Position numbers and translations under genes: made by a program. 64,000 nt of DNA, taken from assembly GCA_038496675.1 (NCBI GenBank), contig CM076668.1:1427599-1491598 (forward strand), written 5' to 3'. Shown piece by piece: positions 1 to 12,578 of this stretch. Below the pieces are notes generated by a model. The model was not told where the DNA came from, did no database searches, and saw only the letters and a list, made by a program, of their open reading frames with translations. Within the stretch, counting starts at the first letter, position 1. Each line of letters begins with the position of its first letter. This stretch comes from Rachycentron canadum (Eukaryota > Chordata > Actinopteri > Carangiformes > Rachycentridae).

Positions 1-639
1 GGAGAAGAGGACAGATGAATGTATAGCAGGAGAGATGTAAGGGATGAATGGAGAAGGAGTGAATTGGAAGAAGAGGTGGATGGATTGAGGGAAGGAAAGC
101 TGGCAGACAACATTAGCATACTGAGAGAGGAAAGTGTATTATGTATTCAGCTCAGCCAGCCAGCAAAGAGACACAGAGAGATGAAGGGACGAGAGATGTT
201 TTCACCCACAAACTGCTCTCTTTCATTCAGTTCTTACTGAGAAGTTTTCACATCACATTCCCTCCAGTGGTTAGGAGCTCCTCTGTTTTGGGGCAGCAGT
301 GGGTTTCAACAGGACTCTTTTAAACAAACTGTGATTCAAAGATTACTGGTGTTAGTTTTTATTTTTATTTGTTTCAACAAACTACACCAGAAATACTAGT
401 CAGTTAAACAAATTATGAATATTCTATTCACGTATGTAATCAATGTACATGGTTGTTGCAGCTAAGATGTTATGGATCTGCCTGCCACTAGGGGCTGCAG
501 CGCTGAAGACAGCAGACCCTCTGTCCTGCACTAGACGTAAACAAGCAAGGTGGAGAGAGAGAGGGAGAGAGAGACAGATTACATTTGGCAGGACTTTGAT
601 CTAGAAAATGAAAATATGTTTGCATCAAGGTCAACCCAC

Positions 640-1010
640 TGTGACGTCACCCATTGGTTTGTGAGCTGCCATCACATGTCACCATCTTATTTTTTTTTAA
701 TTTATTAATTTTTTTAAACCAGAAGAAACCAACCACCATTTGGAGGAGAAGGTGTAGCTGAGGAGGAGTGAGATGTTTGTGCCTCCTCTGGCAGGTTGTC
801 ATCGCTGCTACAACCTGTCAAACACACAGTAGCCACGCCCTAATGCATCCCCTGCTTTATGGTCTGTCTGAAGTAGGGACATTTTCCCATAGACTTCAAT
901 ACAATCTGACTTCTTTTTACAACCAGTGGAGTCCCCCACTGATGGTCATTAGATAGAATGAAGGTTTAAGGCTCTTCAGCACTGTCTTCACTTTTCAGCT
1001 CTATGGTTTG
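640..1010 (-). repeat. dispersed short interspersed repeat, copy 1
   Basis: The segment at 641-663 (TGACGTCACCCATTGGTTTG) reappears, reverse-complemented and diverged, at about 54664-54684. The neighbouring CACCATCTT tract matches the complement of AAGATGGTGG at 54618. The family resembles a repeat I recall as common in teleost genomes; its class is not known to me. It includes a perfect TGACGTCA palindrome at 642-649. Confidence 0.5.
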
Positions 1011-2699
1011 TATGTGTATCTGTCAGAATAAAGTTGACCAGAGCAAGGTGTAACTACATTCAACACAGGCATGTGCACTTAACTTTTGGAAAGATGGGTG
1101 CTGGTGCTAGCACTGCTAACTGGCAATCCAATATAAAATAATATTTTCACAGATGTGTGATTAAATTTGTGACATGTTCCTTCATGTTCCATTCATAAAC
1201 ACCAAAAGTACACACACTGTCCTGCATCCCCAAATACTCATACAGAACCAAATGTGGATTAAACTGCTCCTAAAATTGTTCACTATGTGCTGTTTTCTCC
1301 TGTTTGAGTAGGATTTGTTCAAGACAACATGGAGCGGCTGTTTTTAGGAAACTAGATCTGTGTCAGGTGTTTTAAAGGATTTACATCCTCAGTGGTTCTA
1401 GAGTTGAGAGCCACCTACAGAGAGGTGAAGTGTTGAGAGACGCATCATTAGTAGTAAGTAGCAGCAAAGTACACAGATAAATTTCTCCAGTATCTATGGA
1501 CATTATCTCCAATTGACAGCTGCTGCAAACACCTCCACCACAGATGAAACCAGTGTCCCCAAGATGCACACATAATGTTGCATTTGATACATTTTTGAAC
1601 CACTCAAGTATGTAACATGGATTATTAGATAACAGGTTGAGGCTCCGAGAACCCAAAGTGATGTTTTCAAAGCCTCATTGCTGTTTTTATCATCAGAACT
1701 CTAATATCTGAGGTGTATCCATCATTGAAGTCCACATAAAAAGAGATGTGGTGGGATCTCAGTGGATTGTGTGGTGTAGGAAGAATTCAAATTCAGGAAA
1801 CACAAAAATAAAGCAGAATATATGCCCTTGGAAACAGAAAAAATCACAGAATGACAGACCTTTTACCATGTCTAGAAAAAATAAAAACCTGTATGAATGT
1901 ACCTTTAAGGTTTCACTTTTGCTGTCTGAGAAGATGAACTTCAGCAGATGCATTTTTCACTTTTATTTCTGCTACAAGGAAACACAATAGTTAGAATGAG
2001 CCTGGCCAATGACGGTGAAGCTCAACACGTATGACAGTTTTGCCTCGGACTAGACTGATAGAGGCTTAAATCACTGGCAGAACATGTTCAATTAGGAAAT
2101 GTAGCTCTGTGAAAATGACACTCTTTTCCAGCGTTTGCTGGAATGTGTTGTTCCTGTACTTTTTCAGTTGAGAGTGTGAATTCAGGAGCAGGTCATTGGT
2201 GTCTTATTCAGTGTGACTCAGACTGAGCTGCAGATTTTCATGATAATTAGCATCCAGCCAACACAAACAGTGTTCAGATGGTATTTTTGTCCTTTTCATA
2301 TTTGAAGTCTCATCCCACTCTTTCCTCTGCAAGATGAAAGGTGGAGAGATCGTCCAACACTGGAGAGTGGGAGGGGCTCTCTCCTCTTACAGCCTCCAGA
2401 TGTGACAGCAGAACCAGAGCAAACAGGAAACACAATGCTTTTTAAATAGAGACTACTTTAAGACTAATACTGTGACAGTGTCACTGAAATGATAAATTAA
2501 TAATAAAAGACCTAAACTAGAAGCATAAGGTGTTTTGTGAATATATGAAATCCAAGTTGTTTTTGTAGAACAAGAGAAATCAAACTTGAAAATGTGATGT
2601 TGATGCATATATTAGAAATTAAAGAGCATGTCTTGTATGCTCTTTTGCAAGCAGGTCAGTTTTTTTTTTGACCTTCTTCACATAACTGGTTCAGTCCAG

Positions 2700-2940
2700 T
2701 TCATATTCTTTAGACACCTGCTGTGTACAGGTGTTTTGAGAGCAGTGGCTTCCTCTGGTGTCCTGCCTTGGACCTCCTGCTTGTCGAATGTTTTGCATGT
2801 AGTCAACTCATGAACAGACCTGTTGGTCAGTTCCAGTCTTTGGAGTCATCCTGGCAGGACGCTCTCTTGTCAGGAGAGTAGCCACAGAACTAAACTCTCT
2901 CTAAAGGGCTGTGCATTGTGACCAAATTCTTTCTGTAAAT
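2700..2940. repeat. possible transposon remnant
   Basis: The stretch around TCATCCTGGCAGGACGCTC and GAGAGTAGCCACAG resembles part of a repeat found in many fish genomes, as far as I recall. No open frame or terminal repeats could be traced. This is a weak call from memory only. Confidence 0.25.
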
Positions 2941-4080
2941 TCAGTTAATTATCACTTTATAATGACCATAGGGAAAGGACTATTTCTTTTTTTACATTTT
3001 AAATGACTCAAAAATGAATGGTACTCATTCATATGTAATTATTCTTCTCCTTTTATGTAGAACTTCTTTGCAAATGTTTAATTAACAATGTAAAAATCTA
3101 AAATATTAATGTATAAAACACTTTTCAAAAATAAATAATTACAGGCCCAACATAAAATACAACTAATATATAAAAGGTAAATCACACTTTAAACAAAAAT
3201 CCTAAATCCTCACTGAAATGAGCTTTGGTTGAAGTCATTAGTCAAGGGGATCACATCATGTTTCCACCTACACTGTGAATGTCTGAATGATGTATTCAGT
3301 ACAAACAAAAACAATAGAATAATTTGTTAAAATCAGATAAAACTGATTGTCAGACATTTATATATAAAAACAGGTCAGTCCAGAGGGTCACTTACTTTTT
3401 CTTGCCACTGTTGGTTAGAAGAGTAATGGTAAGAATAATAGTTGATTGTCTTTGCTGCGGTGGAACAGATGGTTTTTGTGTTGTTAATCAACTGTCTAAC
3501 AGCAGTACAAACAGCTGTTTGGTGAACATCTGCTGACCTCTGCTGGACCAGATGATTTTAAATGAATCCAGCTTTCTTCTTTAACCCTTAAGAGCACTCC
3601 CAAAGTACTTTGGAAGTTGATGGCAATTTTTCACGCTGCTTTGTTTTTACACTTGAACCAGCCACGCAGTTTGATCACGCCAGTGTGATCTGGGACTCAT
3701 TAGAGTTTGTGTTTGCTGCTTTCCTTTGCCTTTGTTTGGACAAGATGACACATTTGATTGCAAACAAAAAATATTTTCACTCTCATCTGACATTTTGTGG
3801 ACCGCACAGTTAACAAGCATCTGAATAATAATAATAAAACAGTCAGATAATTGATAATGAAAATAATCTAATAATGGTAAAAACATCAGAAGTATAGAAG
3901 TGTTCATTTAATTGACTTCATTAGGTGACTAATTATTAATTTTATTGAATGTCAGATGTTTGTGATTGAGTGTGATTATGACTCCTGACCTCAGCTCAGC
4001 TGCGCAACCAAACATGATCTCTGAAATATTTATACTGACAGTCTTCCTGACATGTTTGCATGTGTGTCTGTGTTTTTCAG

Positions 4081-4214
4081 AGTACTTTTATGACCAGGAT
4101 GAGAGGACGGATGAAGAGGCTGAGCCGACCTTCTCTGAGGATGAGGCCGTTAGTCAGAAAGGACTGAGACGTTCTCAGAGTGTCAAGATCTCACGATCCA
4201 GAGTCCGCAAAGAT
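4081..4214 (+). CDS. reep3: reep3 penultimate coding exon
   Basis: The acceptor is TTTTTCAG at 4073-4080 and the donor is GTGAGT at 4215. The exon is 134 nt, with two bases completing a codon started upstream and then 44 codons. It encodes YFYDQDERTDEEAE through SRVRKD. It is rich in acidic residues and then in serine-arginine, as expected for the REEP3 tail. Confidence 0.88.
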
Positions 4215-4509
4215 GTGAGTGTCCTGATGTCTGATCTGACCTGTGTACAAACATCTATTCAGATGTCAGTATACCAAAAATGGGGGGAAGGCAGAGGAGG
4301 AGTTCAGCTCAGGAATTTATATATCTAGTGTTTTGTATATTTCTTTTGAAATCATCAGTACGGTGCAGAAACTCAGTGTGAAACATTTTGGCACATGACA
4401 CATTCTGAATGTTTTACTTTCATTATTTTGTCACCAGGCTCGTTATGGATCCCTGAAGATTAAAGGCAAGAAGAGGCCAGCACTGAGCTCTGTTAACTAT
4501 GGAATATGA
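4081..4509 (+). CDS. reep3: receptor expression-enhancing protein 3, C-terminal two exons (partial)
   Basis: REEP3/4 proteins are ER-resident hairpin membrane proteins that bind microtubules and help clear ER from mitotic chromosomes. Only the cytosolic C-terminal tail is present here, split over exons 4081-4214 and 4438-4509 and joined in phase. The joined tail contains DERTDEEAE, then KGLRRSQS, then RYGSLK and a basic KGKKRPAL stretch, ending SSVNYGI before TGA at 4507-4509. Human REEP3, recalled from memory, has DEKTDEEAE, KGLRRSQS and RYGSLKYKVKKRP in the same order, so the assignment is firm, although REEP4 or a teleost duplicate cannot be excluded. The N-terminal membrane hairpin exons are upstream of the window. 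The downstream neighbour nrbf2 is convergent, the same pairing as in human 10q21. Confidence 0.88.
4438..4509 (+). CDS. reep3: reep3 last coding exon
   Basis: The acceptor is TCACCAG, and the exon is 72 nt, phase 0. It encodes ARYGSLKIKGKKRPALSSV followed by NYGI and a TGA stop. The end differs from the recalled human C-terminus, but the RYGSLK core and the basic cluster are kept. Confidence 0.88.
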   Translation, partial: ARYGSLKIKGKKRPALSSVNYGI

Positions 4510-5051
4510 AAAGACACACTCATGCAGAGTGGCCTGGTGATTGGTGGATGGTATCGTCTGTATTCTGACTCCTCTCTGCCTGACTCTTTAATCTCTCTGC
4601 TGACATATTTATTACCTAATTCAACCCAATGCAGAGACTCTGTGATTTTTCCTGTCAGAGAACTTTGATGTTGATCGTTGAGACGACGGTGATGATGATG
4701 TTTTTTTCATCAACATTTGTGTTTGTTTCATCAGTCTTTTGTGTGTTTAGGTGTGCTTTTATATCTGTGGTCTTTTAGATTTTTAGATCATCTGTCTGTG
4801 GTACCACTTTTCAACAAGGCATCCTCTGTTTCATAAACTAACTAATGGCAACTATTAATAGTCATTAACTAATGCTTTAAGGACACTTACAAGCTATTGA
4901 TAAGAACAATTTTGCGTTGCCAGGTTTTAAAAAATCCCTTCTGCTGTGTTTATCCTTCTCCAATGTGACACTTGCTTCCTGTGTTTGGCTTTATTCTTTT
5001 GAACAAATTCATCAGGGTGTCTTTCAGTGGACTGTTGGACCACTGGACAAA

Positions 5052-5054
<3 letters not shown>

Positions 5055-5120
<66 letters not shown>
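5055..5120. repeat. (TA)n microsatellite
   Basis: A pure TA dinucleotide run of about 66 bp lies in the presumed reep3 3' region. Confidence 0.95.
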
Positions 5121-5122
<2 letters not shown>

Positions 5123-5215
5123 TTACTTATTAACCTATAACTGCAGACCTTATAGGTTATTGTTAAAATACTTCACGGACCCTATGGTTCAGAAGAAGTT
5201 AGACCCATGACCTTT

Positions 5216-5221
5216 ATTAAA
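5216..5221 (+). terminator. reep3: candidate reep3 polyadenylation signal (ATTAAA)
   Basis: ATTAAA lies 707 nt after the reep3 stop. More distal AATAAA candidates are at 7483-7488 and 7515-7520. The sequence alone does not decide which is used. Confidence 0.3.
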
Positions 5222-7944
5222 GCTGCAGTCCTTGAGTTTTTGGCCACTAGCTAGCAACATATTATAGCGTTAACAATATCAGCATATATTTTTCACTCTT
5301 AGCTCTCATTACATATTGGTCCATTGATTACATATTGATAAATTAATTCTGAACAAAGATGACATGGAATGAAATAAGCAGTTAAACACTATGGTCTCTG
5401 GGATTTTACAGCCTGTCTTGTCAAGTCAGGTCCCTGATTTGTACTAATGTTACACTACAGTTAAGCATGTTTCACAAAGAATTCGAGTAACATTTTAATG
5501 CTTTCATTTCCATTAAATTGATTGAAGCACAGTCAGAGACCATCTGATTTCATTGATGATTATTGGACTTGGATCAAGATTAGCATCTTAATTTATTTTT
5601 AGCAGAAAACATAATAAGATATTTTTAACAACCTGGCAACCTAAAAGTTGTTTTTGAAATTGGCTTATGAAGGACCTGCACTTCTTCATTGAATGATTAA
5701 ATTACTCATGAAGTAAGCTGACGAAGTTTGAAGAAGACCTTTGAAACACGGTGCCAGTTTTGCTTCTGCTGCCTTTCAGGTATTTTAATGATGACACTAG
5801 TGCTGCCGTCTGTTAGCCTCTGTATGGCTCACTATACATTTAGCCACAGACACTTGCAACATTCCCTGCCACAGTGGTGACAATATGAAAGCCCGAGTCT
5901 CAGAGGGACATCAGCTGTTCTGACTTCACTGCTGAACTTAACTGAAGTGACTCCATCCTAAAATCACCAGCAAATCAACACTGTCACCATTGCCATCAGA
6001 GGACAGTGTGACAAAGAGGAGCAAAGGGAAAGAGATCCAAATGGAAAGTCATCACTTTCATTCCTTCGTGTGAACACCCAGAAATTCCCTAGTATTCTTG
6101 ATGGTTCATCGTTTTCCTTCTTTTTACTTGTTTGTCTTTTAGCATTTGAAGGCTCATCATGTCCCTGCTTGTACATTTCCAGCTCTATTTTGTTGTCGTT
6201 GGAAATTATCTTTTTAAATTGTATTATTTTTGGATTCTTTCAACCTAGAGTCTCTTTTAATATTGTAACCACCTGTTTTTGTGCATGTACCAACTCACAA
6301 ATCTTTTTTTTTTTTTTTATATCAGTGTTGTTGCTTGTCATCTCATTTTTAATGTACTTTGCTTGTGGAGGGTGCAGCACAGAGCTTAAACATTCTCATT
6401 GTATTTAAAAGCTTAGCCTGTTGAACCCAGTGCTGCACAGGTTGGTGTGGTATGGAGAGATAGAAGAGTAAGTTTATGTTGTTTCTCTGGTAGAAATGTC
6501 CCTTTAATCCGTCATCGTGCCTCTGATTCAGCTCCTAAAGAGAAACCGCTGTTTTGTGTTCTTGGAAACAAATGAGTGACACGTGAATGGAAAAAACTGA
6601 ATCATGGGTGTTTTCTAGGATTAGTGAGTCAATGAATAAGGACTGGGATTTGTCCTCTTCCACTTTTATTGAAATCACAGTGGTAGGACAGCTCTGCAGA
6701 GGCCAGTTTGAAGAAGAGGAACAATGTACCTATGGACGTGTGACCATTGTATCCTGCAGGGCTGTCAATTATCTGCCCTCATCCACGCTAACAGTCATAG
6801 TGTGTCACACAAAGACACTGCAGAGCAGAGCTGTGCTGATCTGATCAAATCATGACACCAAAACTTCAGGAAAGCAGAGTGTGGAAGTAGTTTGATTTGC
6901 TTTCTGAAAACAATAGAATTGCCAAACAACAAAATATCAAAGATGAGGCTGTTTATTGACTTTGACTCTATGAAAACAACGACACATTCTCAGGACTCCT
7001 GCAAGAAGCTCATAAAATCACTACCAGTGGTTTATCACACTATGGGTTGTTTGCATTTATTGAAACATTTATTGCATAAATTAAATTCCTTCCATAAATT
7101 CCTTTGGACTTGAACTTCAAAAAGGTGTCAGCTCTAGCTTTAAGATGGACCTCTCAAAATCCAAAGCTAGTCTTCAGGTACAGCTGTAGGGGTGTGTGTT
7201 ACATATTTTCATCATTTGTGTGGATGCATGGGATCAGTGTGGTCCCCTCTGCTTGTGTTGGCGGAGACGGCACTTTCCCCTACATCACATCACAGAATAT
7301 GTTTCACAGACAGGAAGCTGTGCAACAAGCTTCAGCAAAGACCAAACTTTTGTTTAATTGAAGTGCAACAACAAGGTGACTAATGATACCAAAGCTTCAT
7401 GTATTTGCCCTGTGTGACTGGGCTGTTGGATGTATTTAGGTAATGTCTGGTGTGTGAGTTGCTGGATTTGAAATTCATTAAAAATAAACGCTGTCCCTTT
7501 AAGTAAAGGCAACAAATAAAGTGTCTGTGGTCTGTTGTGTTATCCTTGTCCATCCCTTAGAAGTGTATGATTGCTGTTACATATGACCAGATTTACCCAG
7601 ACAGTGCAAAAGTTTGGGTAAATAATACCCTCAGCTTTGAAGCTTCAAGTGAAGCTCCTGCTTCTTACCCAGCTGCACTAGCTCAGCTGACTGGTGAGCT
7701 TGTATTGGGTGAAACCTTCCATTTTTCTTCAAACTATATCTACAAAACCTTTGACTTGCAAAATCGGATGATCAACTCAAAAGAACTGACGCTGTCGTAC
7801 ATCTGGGCCTTTCAGGTGGAGTAAAAAGTGAGGAGTCCAAATAAAGTATCTAATATAGAAAAATACAAGGGTAAGCAGCAATCTAACAGACAAACAGGAA
7901 TGAACTGTATCATTCTGAGTGGCCACTTCCAGTTCCCGTTCCAG

Positions 7945-8245
7945 CCCTACATTTCTGCATGGACTTGAACAGATGCGTGGCCCTGGGAACAAAGGACCTC
8001 GTCAGCCTGTCTGTTGAGCACGGCAGCGGCAGGGGTCTGCCACTGATCGTGCTCTTCTGTCTGATGAATGTGGTTGACAGCAGCTTTCTCAGGGTCCTTC
8101 TCCCTGATGTTGGCGACTCCAGCCGTGTGCCCGTCACAGAGCCAGCTTTCCTCACCAGCCTGTGCAGTCGCCCAGCATCCGTCTTCTTAGAGCTGCCTCC
8201 CAGCACACCACAGCACAGAGGAGCCCTGGTGACCTCTGAGATTTA
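7945..8245 (-). mobile_element. LINE 3'-end coding relic (non-LTR retrotransposon)
   Basis: Read on the minus strand, the frame gives GVLGGSSKKTDAGRLHRLVR, then KAGSVTGTRLESP, and ends RSFVPRATHLF. This resembles the domain after the reverse transcriptase in fish L2/CR1-like LINEs, as I recall them: a KK-LNKLIRKA-SSVLG-type core followed by RRSFLPTAVRLYN. Only this terminal part is present. The reverse transcriptase part is missing, so the copy is 5'-truncated and inactive. Confidence 0.65.
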
Positions 8246-8989
8246 AGATGTGTTTTATTTTTCATCTTCAGCAGCAGCTGCCTGCACTAAGATCACAGCC
8301 CTTCTCTGGGGAAGATTAAAGGCATTACTGTAAGTTTAGGAGTAACGGACCTCAAATAAAGTGTCTGTTGAACCAAATTCCATAGTTCCATAGTCCGATA
8401 GTTTGTTTTGAATATATGGTTAGATTAAAATATTGGTCTTTTACAGAAGTCAAGTGAAATATATTTTCTTGCAGGTTTTTTTTTTCATCTGTGAAAACAA
8501 GATACCAGCCAAGAAAAAATCATTTGCCTCTGAGGATTTTTTCCAAAGATTTTTTCCTAAAAACCCCAGTAACTTGATCCTGCTTAAAACAGGTTCACTT
8601 GCCCTTCAGGGCTTCCATAATCTTTGGTCTGATAGTTTCAGCGTTGTTTTGGTGTTGTCTCTACATTACTACACAAACAATGAGTACTTTTGGGTATCAA
8701 CTGTTTTATTCTTCTTATCAATACCAGCATGAAACATGAACTATAAGCCAAAACATAGGTAACATGTGGTTACAGTAGGTAGGTACCTGAACTGACCTTC
8801 AAACCACAATATCAGTCAAACCTTTGTCAACACCTATACAACACACGTTGAACAACACTGACACAAGAACATGGTTCTCACACACAGTGTTCAAACAAAA
8901 ACCCACCAGTCTTCGACAAAACCACTCCAAATCACATAATATCACATGTAACAACATGTTGTTAACGTCATGAGATGAGTCTTCATCTG

Positions 8990-9068
8990 GAGAGAGAGAG
9001 AGAGACAGAGAGACAGAGAGGGAGACAGAAAGAGAGGGAGACAGAGAGAGAGACAGAGAGAGGGAGAC

Positions 9069-9111
<43 letters not shown>

Positions 9112-9181
9112 CAGAGAGAGACAGAGAGACAGAGAGAGAGAGAGACAGAGACAGAGAGAGAGAGACAGAGAGACAGAGAGA
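8990..9181. repeat. GA/GACA-rich simple repeat
   Basis: About 190 bp is almost pure purine, with periodic C (GAGA mixed with GACA) on the plus strand. It produces long open frames in several phases that are low-complexity artefacts. Confidence 0.95.
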
Positions 9182-12100
9182 GTCAGATCTTCCACTGATT
9201 CACCTCTGAAACCAGCTCAGCTCACACATTGTCTCATGCTCCAAGTTCTGTTTGAAGCTTTGTGGAACCAAAAATAACAATTTTGGAATGAGTTTGCAGA
9301 TTATTGCCTCAAAATAAATATGAATTATGTGTTTGTTTATTAGGAACACTACCATCTGAGATAATGTATATTATGTTTTGGCTTTATACAAATAAAATTG
9401 AAATTTACTAATGGTTGACTTGGAGCAAAACTGACGCTGCATAACTGATTGGTCTTCATTGATGACTGATTGTGGGAAAGAGGAAAACAGGGCAATATGT
9501 CCAGTTTACTAAGCAGCAGCACTGCTCATCTCCCAGACAAATACATTTCCTGTAGACACTTCACAATAAACACCTCTTAGAGGCTCACCAGCAGCAGGAA
9601 CCTAATATATCTGATATATCAGTCAAGCAGGCGGTGAACAACAAGGCTGGGATCAGAGCTGAAGTTTGAGGCCGGAGACTCTCATAGTTTGGCCCTGATC
9701 AGTCCTGCTACCAACCAGGACCAAGGCAGCAGTAAACCCTGGCTGTGATGATCATGGCTTGGCAAACCGTGGTTACAGCAGGCTGTGGTAGGCGTCTGAG
9801 AAAATGGGATTAGAGACCTATTCTCACAAATGAGCATGTCGCAGATCCAGATGTGGGCTTCTATTAGAAACCAAGGAGCTGGAGCAGAGACGGTATCGGA
9901 AGTGCCGCTTTCAACCAGAGGTTTATCAGTGTGGACAGATTGAACAACCATCCAGTGAAGTCTAAAGAAAACTGCTTCAATCTATCTAAAGATCCAGAGA
10001 TGTGACTGTCGCCAGAGCACAGAAAGTTGTCCAAGGCACGGGCTGGGTTTGTTGAGAGTTTTGAAGAGTTGTTGAAGCTGTTTCGGCTACTGTGATTAAT
10101 GCGAGCCGGCCAGCCGGCAGTTGAAGCTTTCATTGTGTCCTCTGGCCTTTGATTATAAGTGAGATGAGACTCCCTTCAGCTGTGAAGAGTCTCTCAAGGT
10201 GACGCCGCGTTCATATCCTGTGACAATGAGCGACGCGAGTTGTTCACATATTTAAATTGAAGAACTTTTCATTTACCTTCTTACGTGAACACATTGTGAC
10301 ATGAGTTTAAACATTTCACTGCAAAACCAACGTCATGTCAATGATGAAACAAACACGCGGCGGGACGTCGCAGCTTCCAGCAGCAAATGATGAGCTACTG
10401 TGATAAAAGTCATTTACTCCGTTGTCTTTGTTATGTAATCATTATCTTCTACAGTTGTCCACATGTCAGCATTAGGGTCAGTCCTACCGCTACCCCTCAC
10501 TAAGCTAACAGCAACCCCACGGGAGTATTTTATTATTGAACATGTGGATCTATCATATTTTGCATAGGTCGTGAACACAGCATGTGTCCTGTTTTGCAGC
10601 CAGTTCTGTTCCAAGAAGGAAATACACTGTTCCAGGTGCGAGTCCATGAGTTTGTACTAACGCCTCAGCGTGTGTGACAGTGTCTGCGTGTTTGGGGTCA
10701 CATGCACTCAACTGCAAGGAGCACAGTCAACAGGAAGCGAGCTCTTCACTGGACCACACATGGAATGGATGAGTGATCCATCAGCAGCTTTATCTTAAAT
10801 AATCAGATGTCTGAAATGATGAAACCACAGGGAAATGTCACCAACTCTTCAGGCCTGCTTAGCTTTTTAGCCTCTTCCTATCCTATATCTAGCTCAGTCT
10901 ATGTGACAGCTGTAAAAAGCCACTGTCCACAACCTGCTCGGCAGCAAACAGCAGACACACAGTTATGGAGCAGCTGAGGAGCCAGACACTTCCCTCAGGG
11001 GCTGGTGAACAACTGAATGAACTGATTTTCAAAAGATGGCCAGACTCCAAATAAACATCTGCTGGATGTGTGAACAGGTGCCTGTTTGCTAACTTCTCTT
11101 GGAGCTCTTCAGTCCTCTGGTGACCAAAACCTGATTAACGCAGCTTTACAAGAACCATAGCAGTGTTTTTGGATGTTTTATTCCATTTAACTTCAAACCT
11201 GCTGATCAGCTTCCAACGTCTATAACGGCTTTAAATATCTGAATGTTTCCATGCAGCCATTCCTGATCATACATTACCACAGGGTAGAGAAATAAACTTG
11301 CATGACTTGCCTGATATGTCCACCAGCGCATGGTAAAGCAGTGCAGATCAGTATGCCCCTATAACTGCGCTGCCACATGACGCAAGGTACTGTGGAAGTC
11401 TGTTGTAATTACATTATTTTCACTAAGTGGAAGAAAGAAAAAAAAAAAACATTCATCAGCAAACATCAGCTTTTGGAAAACGGTCAGCGGGTAGAGATGG
11501 GTTATAGTGAATGGGCGAGCACGTGCACACGGTGATCTTTCTCACCGGACAGCATCATGAAAGACAAACCACAAACTCCCTCCTGTCAGCACCTACTCAT
11601 CAACCTGGGTGCTCACAGTGAGCGTGTGCTTCAACCCTCGTTCCCACTCGCCTCAAGTTGCCTTTATGTGTGTCTGAATATTGCTGTTGTTGTATAAAAC
11701 CACACATATCCATGAAAAGTGTTTATTCTGCTGTGGGCAGCTAGGTATGCCAAAGACATAAAAATCAACACACACGCAAGTGATCATTAAAACCTTTAAT
11801 TTAAATCTGCTCAAAGAAAATAAAAAAAAAAAAGGCAGAAATGTAGTTTTTCCTCAACAACAGCAATATGCTGAGACTGAGACACACTGCACATAATCCT
11901 GACCTGTGTGTGGAAGGGGTAGATCAATACTGCAGGCACTGAGCACCGAGCACTTATGTGTCCGTGTAACATGCAGTGAATGTGAAAACGCTTCTTCATC
12001 CCAGGATTCTTCATGACAACTGAGGGGACTAGGATACTGTTCTGAGACCAGAGACGCAGACAGATGGACCGCTGCTGGTGAAGAGTAGGTAGGTGTTCTG

Positions 12101-12322
12101 AAACCAAATTCCCCCGTGGTGCAGCACACAAGTATCTCCAGGATTCCTGGAGCAACATTGATTCAAAGACTAGACACTGATCAAGTCAGACAACAGCAGA
12201 CATTTCATTCCATACGGTCTCAGGCAAACTTTGCACTGATGCTTTTTCTTCTTTCTTTACAAGCAAAGGAAAACAAAAAGAAAACGAGGAAAACTGAATT
12301 TCTGTCTGAGGTTCTGTTGCAG

Positions 12323-12326
<4 letters not shown>

Positions 12327-12353
<27 letters not shown>
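12327..12353. repeat. poly-A run (27 A)
   Basis: Homopolymer A27 on the plus strand, in the nrbf2 downstream region. It may be a retroposon tail, but no matching body was identified. Confidence 0.9.
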
Positions 12354-12423
12354 TCACACTAATATTTGTAATAACACATATTTCCAAAATACAACTTCAT
12401 ATAAAGACAAATTAATGTTGTTG

Positions 12424-12433
12424 TTTATTTATT
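12424..12433 (-). terminator. nrbf2: candidate nrbf2 polyadenylation signals
   Basis: TTTATT occurs twice in overlap on the plus strand (AATAAA on the minus strand), about 700 nt beyond the nrbf2 stop codon. Another TTTATT is at 11722-11727. Confidence 0.4.
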
Positions 12434-12527
12434 TAATACTCACTAAATTCATCTTCATCTTGTAAATCTTTTTTTTTTTCAATCATTGGCTGGATTAACT
12501 ACAGTGACACTGAGGCCTGCGCATCCA

Positions 12528-12578
12528 AGACAGACAGACAGTCAGTCAGACAGACAGACAGACAGACAGACAGACAGT
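12528..12578. repeat. (GACA)n tandem repeat
   Basis: A tetranucleotide array interrupted by two GTCA units. Confidence 0.9.

Larger units (their letters stand above)
1..4080 (+). other. reep3: reep3 intron (upstream part of gene outside window)
   Basis: No coding exon could be supported here. The next reep3 exon begins at 4081 with a carried-in base, so this stretch should be intron, and the 5' exons should lie upstream of position 1. It contains a dispersed repeat around 640-1010 and a possible transposon remnant around 2700-2940. Short open frames in this stretch have no family resemblance and no splice support. Confidence 0.6.

Noticed and set aside
7567..7824. 85-codon plus-strand open frame with a plausible protein-like composition
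   Set aside because: No recognisable domain, no promoter or splice context, and it lies in the reep3-nrbf2 tail-to-tail spacer. Kept only as a remark.
8975..9277. 100-codon open frame of alternating R/E/T residues
   Set aside because: Pure translation of the GA/GACA simple repeat.
12528..12578. Regular short repeats as a possible CRISPR-like array
   Set aside because: No spacers; it is a simple tetranucleotide repeat in a vertebrate genome.
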